Part shown: piece after piece, positions 51,722 through 59,469 of the stretch
Position numbering within the stretch: the first letter of the stretch is position 1
Layout: each line of letters begins with the position of its first letter
Assembly (NCBI GenBank): GCA_027023025.1
Contig: JALVXB010000025.1
Span: 48,013-112,012, forward strand
Source of the DNA: Caldisericaceae bacterium
GTDB taxonomy: Bacteria; Caldisericota; Caldisericia; Caldisericales; Caldisericaceae
Length of the DNA: 64,000 bases
Direction of reading: 5' to 3'
Translations under genes and position numbers: made by a program
Notes under the pieces: model-generated
The model's input: the letters and a program-made list of their open reading frames with translations, nothing else
Told to the model about the DNA's origin: nothing
Database searches by the model: none

Positions 51722-53005
51722 ATGAGAAAGGCGATAATCTGGATTTTAGTCGTTGCTATTGTACTCGAATTTGTTTATGTGGGTAACAATTTGTTTATCA
51801 GCAACTTGGACCCCGTTGATTTAACCAACTTCTTGCCTCAGTCTGATGCCGTTGTAAAATTTAAAGACTATGCGAGTATAAGCAACTTTTTTAAGGACCT
51901 TTCTCGTCCTGTTTCTGATGTTAAAAATTACGGTAGTGGCTACTTACTTTTTAAAAATAAAGTACCTGTTTTGTACGAATCAGCAAAAAATTCTAATGTG
52001 TCGGCGTTTGATTTAAGTATTAAGAATCTTAGAAAAAAAGGTTTCGATACTAAAACTCTCTGGATAAAGGGTTTTCCACTTATTTCCGCATCTTCTATGA
52101 ATAAGTCTTTATACCTCTCGTTCTGGCGAAACTATAAAATAATCAGTCCAAGCAAAGAATCTATTGAATATGCCTTAAGCGGCATACTTCAGGAGAGTTC
52201 GCTTTTAAAAGATAATTCCGATTTTACTATGTTCTGGGAAAATAGGATGGAAGATAGTTTTTCGGGCGTGATTTTTCCACAAAGCAAGGATGTATTTGAA
52301 AGTAGTTTAAAAGTGCCCTTCCTTAAGTTTAATTATCCACTTTATTTTGGTTTTAATGATAATAAATTTTTAATTAAGTCACATGCGGATGTAGTTTCTG
52401 AAGAGTTAAATTTTGCTCCGTATGATTTTTCTTCTTCTCTACTTTCTGTTACGCTTCCACACACATCTGATATTAAAAAGTACTTATTAAATAGCGGACT
52501 TTCTTTTATCGTAGGGAATAAAGTTGGTATTCCTATTAGTTCGTTAACCTTTTTGTCGTCCTATTTACCGGGTGAATTTGCTTTAATGAGTAAAGACGAC
52601 TTCGTATTTATAGTGAAGTCCTCGCCTACTAATAATAGTATGTATACAAACGAACTCGAAACTCAGCTTAAGAATGTATCTGAGAATAAAATGCTTTATA
52701 ATGGTTTTCCTGTAATAAATTTTAAAAGCAATAATGTAGGTTTTTATGTACTTGAATTTCCTGACGAATTTATCGTAAGCACTAACAAAGATGTACTTTT
52801 AGAAATTGCAAATAGGTCAGTTCATAAAATAAATGGTGAAAGTTTAAGTGCATTGATTACCGTTAATAAAAATTTTAACCGTATTGTAGACCTGTACAAC
52901 TTAAATGTTAATAAATTGGTGCTACCTTTTCAGAGTGGCGGATGTACTGCTGAGATTTTTACGAATAACGGTGAAAAAGAAATTGTTATACGCTTACAAA
53001 AATAA
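51722..53005 (+). CDS. unknown membrane-anchored extracytoplasmic protein
   Basis: A 427-residue protein with a single N-terminal hydrophobic helix (MRKAIIWILVVAIVLEFVYV) and a long soluble part with many Phe, Ser, Asn and Lys and almost no Cys (one, near the C terminus). The tone of FLPQSDAVVKFKDYASISNFFKDLSR and SFIVGNKVGIPISSLTFLSSYLPGEFAL recalls DUF3352-like proteins, in which paired lobes follow an anchor, but I cannot confirm this. ATG 51722 is preferred, with AGGAG 9 nt upstream. It may be the last gene of the suf operon. Function is not recognised. Confidence 0.6.
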   Translation: MRKAIIWILVVAIVLEFVYVGNNLFISNLDPVDLTNFLPQSDAVVKFKDYASISNFFKDLSRPVSDVKNYGSGYLLFKNKVPVLYESAKNSNVSAFDLSIKNLRKKGFDTKTLWIKGFPLISASSMNKSLYLSFWRNYKIISPSKESIEYALSGILQESSLLKDNSDFTMFWENRMEDSFSGVIFPQSKDVFESSLKVPFLKFNYPLYFGFNDNKFLIKSHADVVSEELNFAPYDFSSSLLSVTLPHTSDIKKYLLNSGLSFIVGNKVGIPISSLTFLSSYLPGEFALMSKDDFVFIVKSSPTNNSMYTNELETQLKNVSENKMLYNGFPVINFKSNNVGFYVLEFPDEFIVSTNKDVLLEIANRSVHKINGESLSALITVNKNFNRIVDLYNLNVNKLVLPFQSGGCTAEIFTNNGEKEIVIRLQK

Positions 53006-53016
53006 TTCTTTGCTAA

Positions 53017-53508
53017 TTATTTTTCGAATAATTCTTCCGAGATTTTATCAGTAATTGCTCTGAATTCTTTAAATTTGATTTTTATGATGGAATATAACTT
53101 CTTGTACTGTTCGATTCCTTTGTTTGTTATGTGATAAACGAACCGTGGATGTGTTCCTTTTGTAATCCATTTTCCTTCTATTAGTTTGTCTTCTTTCATT
53201 TCTTTCAGCAATGGATAGATTACACCGGGATTCGGTATCCAGCAACTCTCCGTTCTTTCTGAAATCTCGTTAATTATTTCCTGTCCAAAGTAATCTTTCT
53301 TTTGTAATAAGTACAGTATGTAAAATGACAAAAATCCCGTAGTTGTAAACATAGATGAAATAAATACATTGTAGTCCGGGCTTTCCAGCAACTTTTCGAT
53401 GTGGAGCTTTTTAAAAAGAAATATTTCCTTTGCTATATTTATATCTCCCGATCTAATCTTCCGATTAATTTTTTCTAAGATCTTCTTTAACTCTTTATTA
53501 TCTTCCAT
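53017..53508 (-). CDS. PadR-family transcriptional regulator
   Basis: A 163-residue protein. Its central winged helix (about 55-140) carries the PadR pattern: FLSFYILYLLQKKDYFGQEIINEI, then CWIPNPGVIYPLLKEMKEDKLIEGKWITKGTHPRFVYHITNKGIEQYKK. An unusual extra N-terminal helical stretch of about 45 residues precedes the domain. It lies 2 nt after bioY and probably shares its mRNA; it may regulate biotin uptake or an unrelated target. AAGGAGAATAACC precedes ATG 53508. Confidence 0.85.
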   Translation of the reverse strand: MEDNKELKKILEKINRKIRSGDINIAKEIFLFKKLHIEKLLESPDYNVFISSMFTTTGFLSFYILYLLQKKDYFGQEIINEISERTESCWIPNPGVIYPLLKEMKEDKLIEGKWITKGTHPRFVYHITNKGIEQYKKLYSIIKIKFKEFRAITDKISEELFEK

Positions 53509-53510
53509 GG

Positions 53511-54065
53511 TTATTCTCCTTTGTTTATTTTTAGCATATTATTGTATTTAGTCAAGTTATTTACTTTTAATGCTATTATATACGCAATAGTAGCTTTTAC
53601 GAGGTCAATTCCTATGAATGGAACGACACCAATCATAACAGTCTTTTTAGGGGATTTGAGGAATATATTTAATACGGTTACGCCGGATGCATATATTATA
53701 CCTATTGGTAAAAGTACGGATAATGCGAAGTTTATCGTCTTATTTTTTATGATTATGCACTTACCTGCGCAGAATGCGGCTATGGGAAATGCAAGAAGGT
53801 ATCCTCCAACGGGAGTGAAAAATACAGTTATACCTCCTGCAAAATTTGCAAATACTGGCAGGCCTATTGCGCCGAGTGAAAGATATGCAATCTGTGTCCA
53901 AAAACCATATTTGGGTCCGAGTATAAAACCGGAAAGCAACACGAAAAATAGTTGCAGTGTAATTGGTACGCTTCCAATTGGGATAGAAATCCATGCACCT
54001 ATGACGGTGAGTGCAACAAATGCACCTCCAAGTATTGCCGTTTTTAAGTTCTTATTTGTTCTCAT
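53511..54065 (-). CDS. bioY: biotin transporter BioY (S component)
   Basis: BioY of 184 residues with about six membrane helices. ALTVIGAWISIPIGSVPITLQLFFVLLSGFILGPKYG and GAIGLPVFANFAGGITVFFTPVGGYLLAFPIAAF contain the BioY family motifs. As an ECF-type S component it takes up biotin, alone or with the EcfAAT module, which is not in the window. No biotin synthesis gene is near, so the cell may scavenge biotin. Its promoter is predicted to give a leaderless mRNA. Confidence 0.93.
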   Translation of the reverse strand: MRTNKNLKTAILGGAFVALTVIGAWISIPIGSVPITLQLFFVLLSGFILGPKYGFWTQIAYLSLGAIGLPVFANFAGGITVFFTPVGGYLLAFPIAAFCAGKCIIIKNKTINFALSVLLPIGIIYASGVTVLNIFLKSPKKTVMIGVVPFIGIDLVKATIAYIIALKVNNLTKYNNMLKINKGE

Positions 54066-54099
54066 CGAGTAATTTTAGCAAAAATGTTATACTTTTCAA
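54065..54099 (-). promoter_or_regulatory. bioY promoter, predicted leaderless
   Basis: Minus-strand TTGAAA (54099-54094), 16-nt spacer, TAAAAT (54077-54072), then 6 nt to the bioY ATG at 54065. No Shine-Dalgarno. Confidence 0.7.
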
Positions 54100-54111
54100 A
54101 GCAAAAGTAAA

Positions 54112-54139
54112 TTGAATTTTTGTGTAATGATTATATAAT
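54112..54139 (+). promoter_or_regulatory. promoter of the P-loop kinase-like gene
   Basis: TTGAAT (54112-54117), 16-nt spacer, TATAAT (54134-54139), followed by a normal leader with AAGGAGG before ATG 54179. Confidence 0.7.
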
Positions 54140-54178
54140 AAATTCCGTAGTAAATAAAAATTTTTTAAGGAGGTAAGT

Positions 54179-54901
54179 ATGGATAAATTCGATGTAATCT
54201 TTCTGTTGGGTAGGCCGGCTGCGGGGAAGTCTGAGATAATCGATTTTTTGCTGAAGTTAAGCGACGAAGAAAGAAAAAAAGAATTCTACATTGGTAAAAT
54301 TGACGAGATTGACGATTTCCCAATGCTGTGGACCTGGTACGAAGAAGACGACATTCTGGCCAATAAACTGCATAAACCGCGACTGCATACTACGGATGAC
54401 GGTTACTTTAAATACCAGTATCTGTGGGATTTGCTTATAGAGCGTATATCTCTGGAATTTGAAAAACACAAGAGAGATATTCCTAACTATTTGAAGGAGT
54501 ATACTGCTCTTGTAGAATTTTCCCGTGGGAAAGAACACGGCGGTTATAGAGAAGCTTTTCAGCATGTATCTGAAGAACTTTTGAGAAGAGGTTCAATTCT
54601 CTACATAAATGTTTCCTTTGAAGAGTCTTTAAGAAAGAATAGAAAAAGATTTGATCCGTCTCGCCCTGACAGTATACTCCATCATTCTTTAAGTGACGAG
54701 AAGCTTACTAAACTTTACAAAGAAATTGACTGGGGCGAGTTTAAGGGAAGTGATCCTGAATTTATTACTATCAAAGGCATTAAGGTGCCGTATGTAGTAT
54801 TTGAAAATGAAGACGATGTAACTACAAATGACGGTGAGCCGTTAAGAAGAAGACTGAAGGAAAACATAGATAAATTAAAACGGATTGCTGAAAAAAGATA
54901 A
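54179..54901 (+). CDS. P-loop kinase-like protein of unknown substrate
   Basis: A 240-residue protein with a strong Walker A at the N terminus, FLLGRPAAGKSEIIDFL (about 8-24). The rest does not match a family I can name: KIDEIDDFPMLWTWYEEDDILANKL, RLHTTDDGYFKYQYLWDLLIERI, VEFSRGKEHGGYREAFQHV and ILYINVSFEESLRKNRKRFDPSRPDSILHHS. The SFEESLRKNRKRF segment could be a nucleoside-kinase or zeta-type lid. Plausible roles are a nucleotide or sugar kinase or a zeta-toxin-like kinase; no antitoxin is adjacent. It has its own promoter and AAGGAGG site. Confidence 0.6.
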   Translation: MDKFDVIFLLGRPAAGKSEIIDFLLKLSDEERKKEFYIGKIDEIDDFPMLWTWYEEDDILANKLHKPRLHTTDDGYFKYQYLWDLLIERISLEFEKHKRDIPNYLKEYTALVEFSRGKEHGGYREAFQHVSEELLRRGSILYINVSFEESLRKNRKRFDPSRPDSILHHSLSDEKLTKLYKEIDWGEFKGSDPEFITIKGIKVPYVVFENEDDVTTNDGEPLRRRLKENIDKLKRIAEKR

Positions 54902-54902
54902 T

Positions 54903-55469
54903 TTAGTTTAAGGAGGAGCGTTTTTTCCGCTCCTCCTTAATTATCTCTAATATTTCTTTGACAGTTTCGTCTAAGTCGTCGTTTACCACGATGTAATCAT
55001 AGAAAACCCTTTCGTCTATTTCTTCTTCTGCACGCTTTAATCTCAGTTCTTTTTCTTCTTCTGTTTCTGTGCCTCTTCCTGATAACCTTTCTTTTAATAC
55101 CTTCATATCTGGGGGAAGTAGAAATATGAGTAGCGCATCTGGGTAATTACTTTTTATCTTCTTTGCACCCTGTACATCTATTTGAAGTACTACATCTTTT
55201 CCGTTTCTAATGCCGTTTTCTATTTCCTCTTTTGGTGTTCCATAGTAATTTCCGTGAACAAAAGCAAATTCTACGAGCTCCTTATTTCTTACTTTCTCAA
55301 AGAATTTTTCAGGAGTAAGGAAAAAGTAATCTTTGCCGTCTACTTCACCCTGTCTCGGTTTTCTCGTAGTACAGGTAACAACTCTGGTTAACTTCGGATC
55401 TAATTTTAGCAACCTTTCAATAACGGTACCTTTTCCAACTCCTGAAGGGCCTGAAATTACTACTATCAT
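54903..55469 (-). CDS. gmk: guanylate kinase
   Basis: Gmk of 188 residues, phosphorylating GMP to GDP. VISGPSGVGKGTVIERLL (P-loop), TCTTRKPRQGEVDGKDYFFLTPEKF (GMP binding), LVEFAFVHGNYYGTPKEEIENGI and VLQIDVQGAKKIK are complete, and LSGRGTETEEEKELRLKRAEEEI is the lid. Its start overlaps the ctpA stop (4 nt). The last codons KEERKKRSSLN lie within a perfect DNA hairpin shared with the convergent gene. Confidence 0.97.
   Translation of the reverse strand: MIVVISGPSGVGKGTVIERLLKLDPKLTRVVTCTTRKPRQGEVDGKDYFFLTPEKFFEKVRNKELVEFAFVHGNYYGTPKEEIENGIRNGKDVVLQIDVQGAKKIKSNYPDALLIFLLPPDMKVLKERLSGRGTETEEEKELRLKRAEEEIDERVFYDYIVVNDDLDETVKEILEIIKEERKKRSSLN
54908..54940. terminator. perfect 13-bp hairpin between the P-loop gene and gmk
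   Basis: TTAAGGAGGAGCG (54908-54920) pairs with CGCTCCTCCTTAA (54928-54940) around a 7-nt loop. It begins 6 nt after one stop codon and lies in the final codons of gmk. Neither side has a long T tract, so it is a probable but atypical two-way terminator. Confidence 0.6.
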
Positions 55470-56644
55470 TTTCCTCCAATTTTTTCTTTAAGTATTTCAA
55501 GTGCTTTTTCTAATTGCAGGTCGTCTTTAGAGTTTTTTGGATTTTTAATTATTACATCAGGTGTGATTCCTATTTTATTAATTTTATGTTTTTTTGCCGT
55601 TAAGTATTCCTCGACGGTAAGTTTTAGCGTATAGCCCTTTGAAAGATTGAAAATTTGTTGAATAACTCCTTTTCCAAATGTTTTCTCTCCAACAATTGTT
55701 CCTACTTTGTAGTCTTTTATTGCGCCAGTGAGAATTTCTGCTGCACTTGCCGTGCCGTTGTTGACGAGAACTACGAGAGGCAGTGGAAATTTTGTTCCTG
55801 TAATGTTTAACGGTTTTTCTTCGCCGTCCCTTCCTTTAGTCCACAGAAGCGGGCCAGAGGGTACGAACATCGATGCTACCCCGCTGCATTCTGAGAGTAA
55901 GCCGCCTGGATCGTTCCTCAAATCAAGTATTAAACCTTTTATTTTCTTTTTTCTCATTTGTTCAAGTGCTTTTTTTACCTGGTAAGCCACGCCTTTTGAG
56001 AACATGTTGATTTTTAAGTATCCTATGCTTCCGTTATCGAAGTACGAGGTTTTAATTAAAGGAATGTGAATCTCCTCGCGTTTTATATTCACTGTAAAAG
56101 TTTTGCCGTTCCGTTTTATTAAGAGTTTTATGCTCGTTCCTACAGGGCCTTTGACGAGGTTAGAGACATCTTCAAGAGAGAGCCCTTTTAGAGATTTTCC
56201 TCCTGCTTCTACTATAATGTCGCCTGATTTTAGTCCGCTTTTTTCAGCTGGAGTGTTGGGAAATACCGATATAATCATAGGAAGTTCTTCTTTTTTATTT
56301 TCTGTTATAACTACCCCTATCCCTGCGTACTTACCGTTAACTTCTTCCTGGAATTCCTTTGTTTGTGCTGGAGGAAAGAACACTGAATAAGGATCATCCA
56401 GAGAATTTACCATTCCCGCAATGAGTGAATCTTCTTTCACTGGTTTATAATAGTATTCCTCTATGAGTTCTGCTGTGCGGTCTAATAAAGTATGGTCTTT
56501 TGTAAGGGCTTTTGGAAATATATCCGGTGGTTGCAAGTAACTTCCGATTACACTTGGAGGATATTTAATCCCGAAGTAGTATCCACCTGTGAATACAATT
56601 AGTACAATCAGTATCCAAATTATAGCCTTACTCGATTTATTCAT
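55466..56644 (-). CDS. C-terminal processing peptidase (S41, CtpA-like)
   Basis: A 392-residue S41 peptidase. N-terminal membrane anchor (about 7-25); N-terminal cap (LLDRTAELIEEYYYKPV); PDZ domain (about 90-175; YAGIGVVITENKK, SPAEKSGL-like PNTPAEKSGLKSGDIIVEAGG); catalytic core with the nucleophile Ser in NNGTASAAEILTGAI and the general-base Lys in EKTFGKGVIQ. It trims or degrades envelope proteins. Located after pgi in the glucan operon with a 13-nt gap, perhaps for expression only. Confidence 0.93.
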   Translation of the reverse strand: MNKSSKAIIWILIVLIVFTGGYYFGIKYPPSVIGSYLQPPDIFPKALTKDHTLLDRTAELIEEYYYKPVKEDSLIAGMVNSLDDPYSVFFPPAQTKEFQEEVNGKYAGIGVVITENKKEELPMIISVFPNTPAEKSGLKSGDIIVEAGGKSLKGLSLEDVSNLVKGPVGTSIKLLIKRNGKTFTVNIKREEIHIPLIKTSYFDNGSIGYLKINMFSKGVAYQVKKALEQMRKKKIKGLILDLRNDPGGLLSECSGVASMFVPSGPLLWTKGRDGEEKPLNITGTKFPLPLVVLVNNGTASAAEILTGAIKDYKVGTIVGEKTFGKGVIQQIFNLSKGYTLKLTVEEYLTAKKHKINKIGITPDVIIKNPKNSKDDLQLEKALEILKEKIGGK

Positions 56645-56657
56645 TTCAACTTTCTCC

Positions 56658-58043
56658 TTACAGGTCGTTAAATGTGATTATGTGTTTATTTTCTTCAGAC
56701 AAGAACTTTTCCATTTCTTCCTTTTTGCTTTCAAACCCTTCTCGTCCCATTATCCCATATGTAAATGCTTTGCCAAGCTCTACTGCAGGTTGGTCAATTG
56801 GATTGATGTTTAACATTTCTCCCAGCAAAATAGTGGAGTATTCAAACATATATATAAGTTTTCCGATCTCTTCTTCTCTTATTTTTGGTATTGTAATTTT
56901 AATGAATGGACGATTATTTTCCTTTAGTGCTGCGCAGGTTCCAGAGAATTCTGCTTTTATGAGTTCTGAATAATTTTTATTCTGCAGGTAAGCAATTTCT
57001 GGTTCGTCTACTTCGTTACCTTTTATTTTGATGTCAGCCTGGTATTCTTCGGGAGCAACCATTATAAGCAGTTTGTCGAACGGCCCTTCTAAAAATAGTT
57101 GCAAAATGGAATGTTGATCAGATGTTCCTCTTACAGAAATTGGCGTAATACCTGTATAAACGGCATTCCCGTCTCTATCGTATTTTTTCCCAATACTTTC
57201 GGATAAAAGCTGCCTGTACCATTGTCCAAGATAACTAAATCCATCGGAATATGTGAATAAAGCATTTATATTGATTCCCTTTGTTTTGAACATTAGATAC
57301 TGAATAATGGGAAGAAGAGTTGCTGAGCATTCCATAGGATTTTTGTTCAGTATATTAACACGCATTAACTCAGCGCCTCTAAGCAGCACTGGGATATCTA
57401 TTCCCTCTACAGCTGCCGAAAGTAGCCCTACAGGGCTTAGTACTGAATATCTTCCACCTACATTTTGAGGAATGTCAAATGTCTTGATATTGAGTTTATT
57501 TGCAAGTTTCCTTAAAAGTCCTTTTTCTGGATCGGTAGTAAAAATGACATGCTCTTTCCAATCAAGCCCAGATTCTGCCAGTTTATCTGTAATAAACAAA
57601 AAGTTTTCCATAGTTTCGGCGGTGCTTCCAGATTTTGTGATAATGTTAAATACCGTCTTTTTTAAGTCTAAGTACTTTAGAAGCGAAATTGATGTGACAG
57701 GATCTACATTGTCCATGAAGTATACACGAGGAGTGTTGGTATCGTTGTAATATATACCGTTAAATGTATAGTGTAAGAATTGATTGCCAAGTGAAGAGCC
57801 GCCCATACCTACGACTACGAAATTTTCAAATTTAGACTTTATTTCGTCTGCGGTGTTGTTTATTTCGGTTGCTTTTAAAGACATAAGAAATGGAAGCTTT
57901 AATGCAAAGTAGTCGGAAGATAATTTTTCGTTTATTCTTTCTTTTGCACTATTAACGAGTTCTACTGTTTTTTTAACTTCTTCTATTGTAACACCGCTAT
58001 CTCCTATATTTTCCTTGAGAATGTTTGTATAGTCGAACTTCAT
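56658..58043 (-). CDS. pgi: glucose-6-phosphate isomerase
   Basis: Pgi of 461 residues, converting glucose-6-P and fructose-6-P. FVVVGMGGSSLGNQFLHY opens the sugar-phosphate site; NIITKSGSTAETMENFLF is the SIS-domain phosphate loop; GGRYSVLSPVGLLSAA and the GTSDQHSILQLFLEGPFDKL segment carry the conserved catalytic region. ATG 58043 follows GGAGGTGATT and is clearly the start although the frame is open to 58106. It starts 1-2 nt after the phosphohexomutase stop, linking glucose-6-P to glycolysis. Confidence 0.96.
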   Translation of the reverse strand: MKFDYTNILKENIGDSGVTIEEVKKTVELVNSAKERINEKLSSDYFALKLPFLMSLKATEINNTADEIKSKFENFVVVGMGGSSLGNQFLHYTFNGIYYNDTNTPRVYFMDNVDPVTSISLLKYLDLKKTVFNIITKSGSTAETMENFLFITDKLAESGLDWKEHVIFTTDPEKGLLRKLANKLNIKTFDIPQNVGGRYSVLSPVGLLSAAVEGIDIPVLLRGAELMRVNILNKNPMECSATLLPIIQYLMFKTKGININALFTYSDGFSYLGQWYRQLLSESIGKKYDRDGNAVYTGITPISVRGTSDQHSILQLFLEGPFDKLLIMVAPEEYQADIKIKGNEVDEPEIAYLQNKNYSELIKAEFSGTCAALKENNRPFIKITIPKIREEEIGKLIYMFEYSTILLGEMLNINPIDQPAVELGKAFTYGIMGREGFESKKEEMEKFLSEENKHIITFNDL

Positions 58044-58044
58044 T

Positions 58045-59469
58045 TTAATCACCTCCATGTAGTATAAAATTGAGAATCTCCTCTCCTTTACTTGCAAGTT
58101 TTGCAAGTTTTTCTTCGCTGTTAGATTCGCAGTATACCCTTATTTTAGGTTCTGTTCCTGAGAATCTAAATAGAATCCAACTCCCATCCGTATAAACGAT
58201 TTTTGTTCCGTCTATTGTAATTATCTTTTCAACATCGTCATTTTTTTCCAACTTACTTACTTTTTCTTTCAATTTATTCTCTACTTTTTTTCTGTCACCT
58301 TTATAAGAAAAGTCTATGCGTGTAGAAACGGTTTTACCAAACTTTGCCTCTAATTCTTCAAAGAGTTGTTTTAATGTCTTATTTCTTTTTGATACGACTT
58401 CTAATACCAGTAGATCTACAAAAATTCCATCTTTATCTGCAATCCATCCTTTTATTGTGGCGCCCCCGCTTTCTTCTCCACCAAATATAGCTTCCCCTTT
58501 TGTTATTGCATTTCCAATGTACTTAAATCCTACGGGTGTTTCGATGCTTTCAAATCCAAAGGAGTATGCAATTCTGTCTAAAAGGTGGGTCGTTGCGACA
58601 GTTCTTACGACATTGCCCTTCATTTTTCTCTCCGTGAGGAGAAAGTAGTATAATATGGGAAGCACCATATTAGGGGAGATGAATGTCCCCTCACTATCTA
58701 CTACTCCAAACCTATCTGCATCTCCATCTGTTGCTAGTCCTAAGTGAGCTTTCGACTTTACGACTTTTCTCATTAAAGGGACGAGATTTTTTCCTGTGGG
58801 CTCCGGATGTAAGCCTCCAAACAAAGCGTCTCGTTTTCCGTGTATCAAAGTGCAATTTGTTATTCTTCTTAAGATTTTAGGCATATACCTTCTTCCAGTT
58901 GCAAAAAATGGATCGTATACGACTTTCTTTTTAGCCTTAGATATGCTATCTATATCTATTATTTTTTGAAGAGCTTTTGCGTATTTCTTTTCAATAAAAG
59001 GCGTAACAATTCCTTTACGGACTGCGTCTTCAAACGGTATCTGTTTAATTTCAACGGGTTTTTCTAAGAATTTGTTTATTTTGTTCTCTATGTCGTTAGT
59101 TTCTTCTGGCAGCGCAGGCCCGCCATTTTTGGCTGAGAATTTAATTCCATTATAGATTGGGTCGTTATGTGATGCAGTAATATTTACTGCTCCGTCAGTT
59201 TTGTGTTCTGTCGTGAGAAACGCAATTACCGGTGTAGGAATGTCTGTTTTGGAGAAGTAACTTTTAATGCCGTATCCAGCCAGTACTTCTGCCGAGAGTT
59301 TTGCAAATTCTTCGGATAAAAACCTCGTATCGTACCCAATAATTACGGATTTTCCATTGTTTTTTAATAAGTGCTGTGCAATTGCGTAACTTGCTACCTT
59401 TACATTGTCGAAAGTAAAGTCTTTTGCGATAATCCCTCTCCATCCGGATGTTCCGAAATGGATTTTCAT
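58045..59469 (-). CDS. phosphoglucomutase/phosphomannomutase (alpha-D-phosphohexomutase family)
   Basis: A 474-residue phosphohexomutase. Domain 1 carries the phosphoserine loop NITASHNDPIYNGIKF (note Asp where Pro is usual after SHN); domain 2 the metal loop ATDGDADRFGVVD; domain 3 the sugar loop GGEESGGATIKGW; domain 4 the phosphate loop RFSGTEPKIRVY. It interconverts glucose-1-P and glucose-6-P (or the mannose forms). In this operon it links GlgA and GalT to Pgi. AGAGGTGA precedes ATG 59469. Confidence 0.93.
   Translation of the reverse strand: MKIHFGTSGWRGIIAKDFTFDNVKVASYAIAQHLLKNNGKSVIIGYDTRFLSEEFAKLSAEVLAGYGIKSYFSKTDIPTPVIAFLTTEHKTDGAVNITASHNDPIYNGIKFSAKNGGPALPEETNDIENKINKFLEKPVEIKQIPFEDAVRKGIVTPFIEKKYAKALQKIIDIDSISKAKKKVVYDPFFATGRRYMPKILRRITNCTLIHGKRDALFGGLHPEPTGKNLVPLMRKVVKSKAHLGLATDGDADRFGVVDSEGTFISPNMVLPILYYFLLTERKMKGNVVRTVATTHLLDRIAYSFGFESIETPVGFKYIGNAITKGEAIFGGEESGGATIKGWIADKDGIFVDLLVLEVVSKRNKTLKQLFEELEAKFGKTVSTRIDFSYKGDRKKVENKLKEKVSKLEKNDDVEKIITIDGTKIVYTDGSWILFRFSGTEPKIRVYCESNSEEKLAKLASKGEEILNFILHGGD

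Noticed and set aside
54179..54901. Zeta-type toxin of a toxin-antitoxin pair
   Set aside because: Only the P-loop is shared; no small antitoxin gene is adjacent and bioY and gmk flank it.
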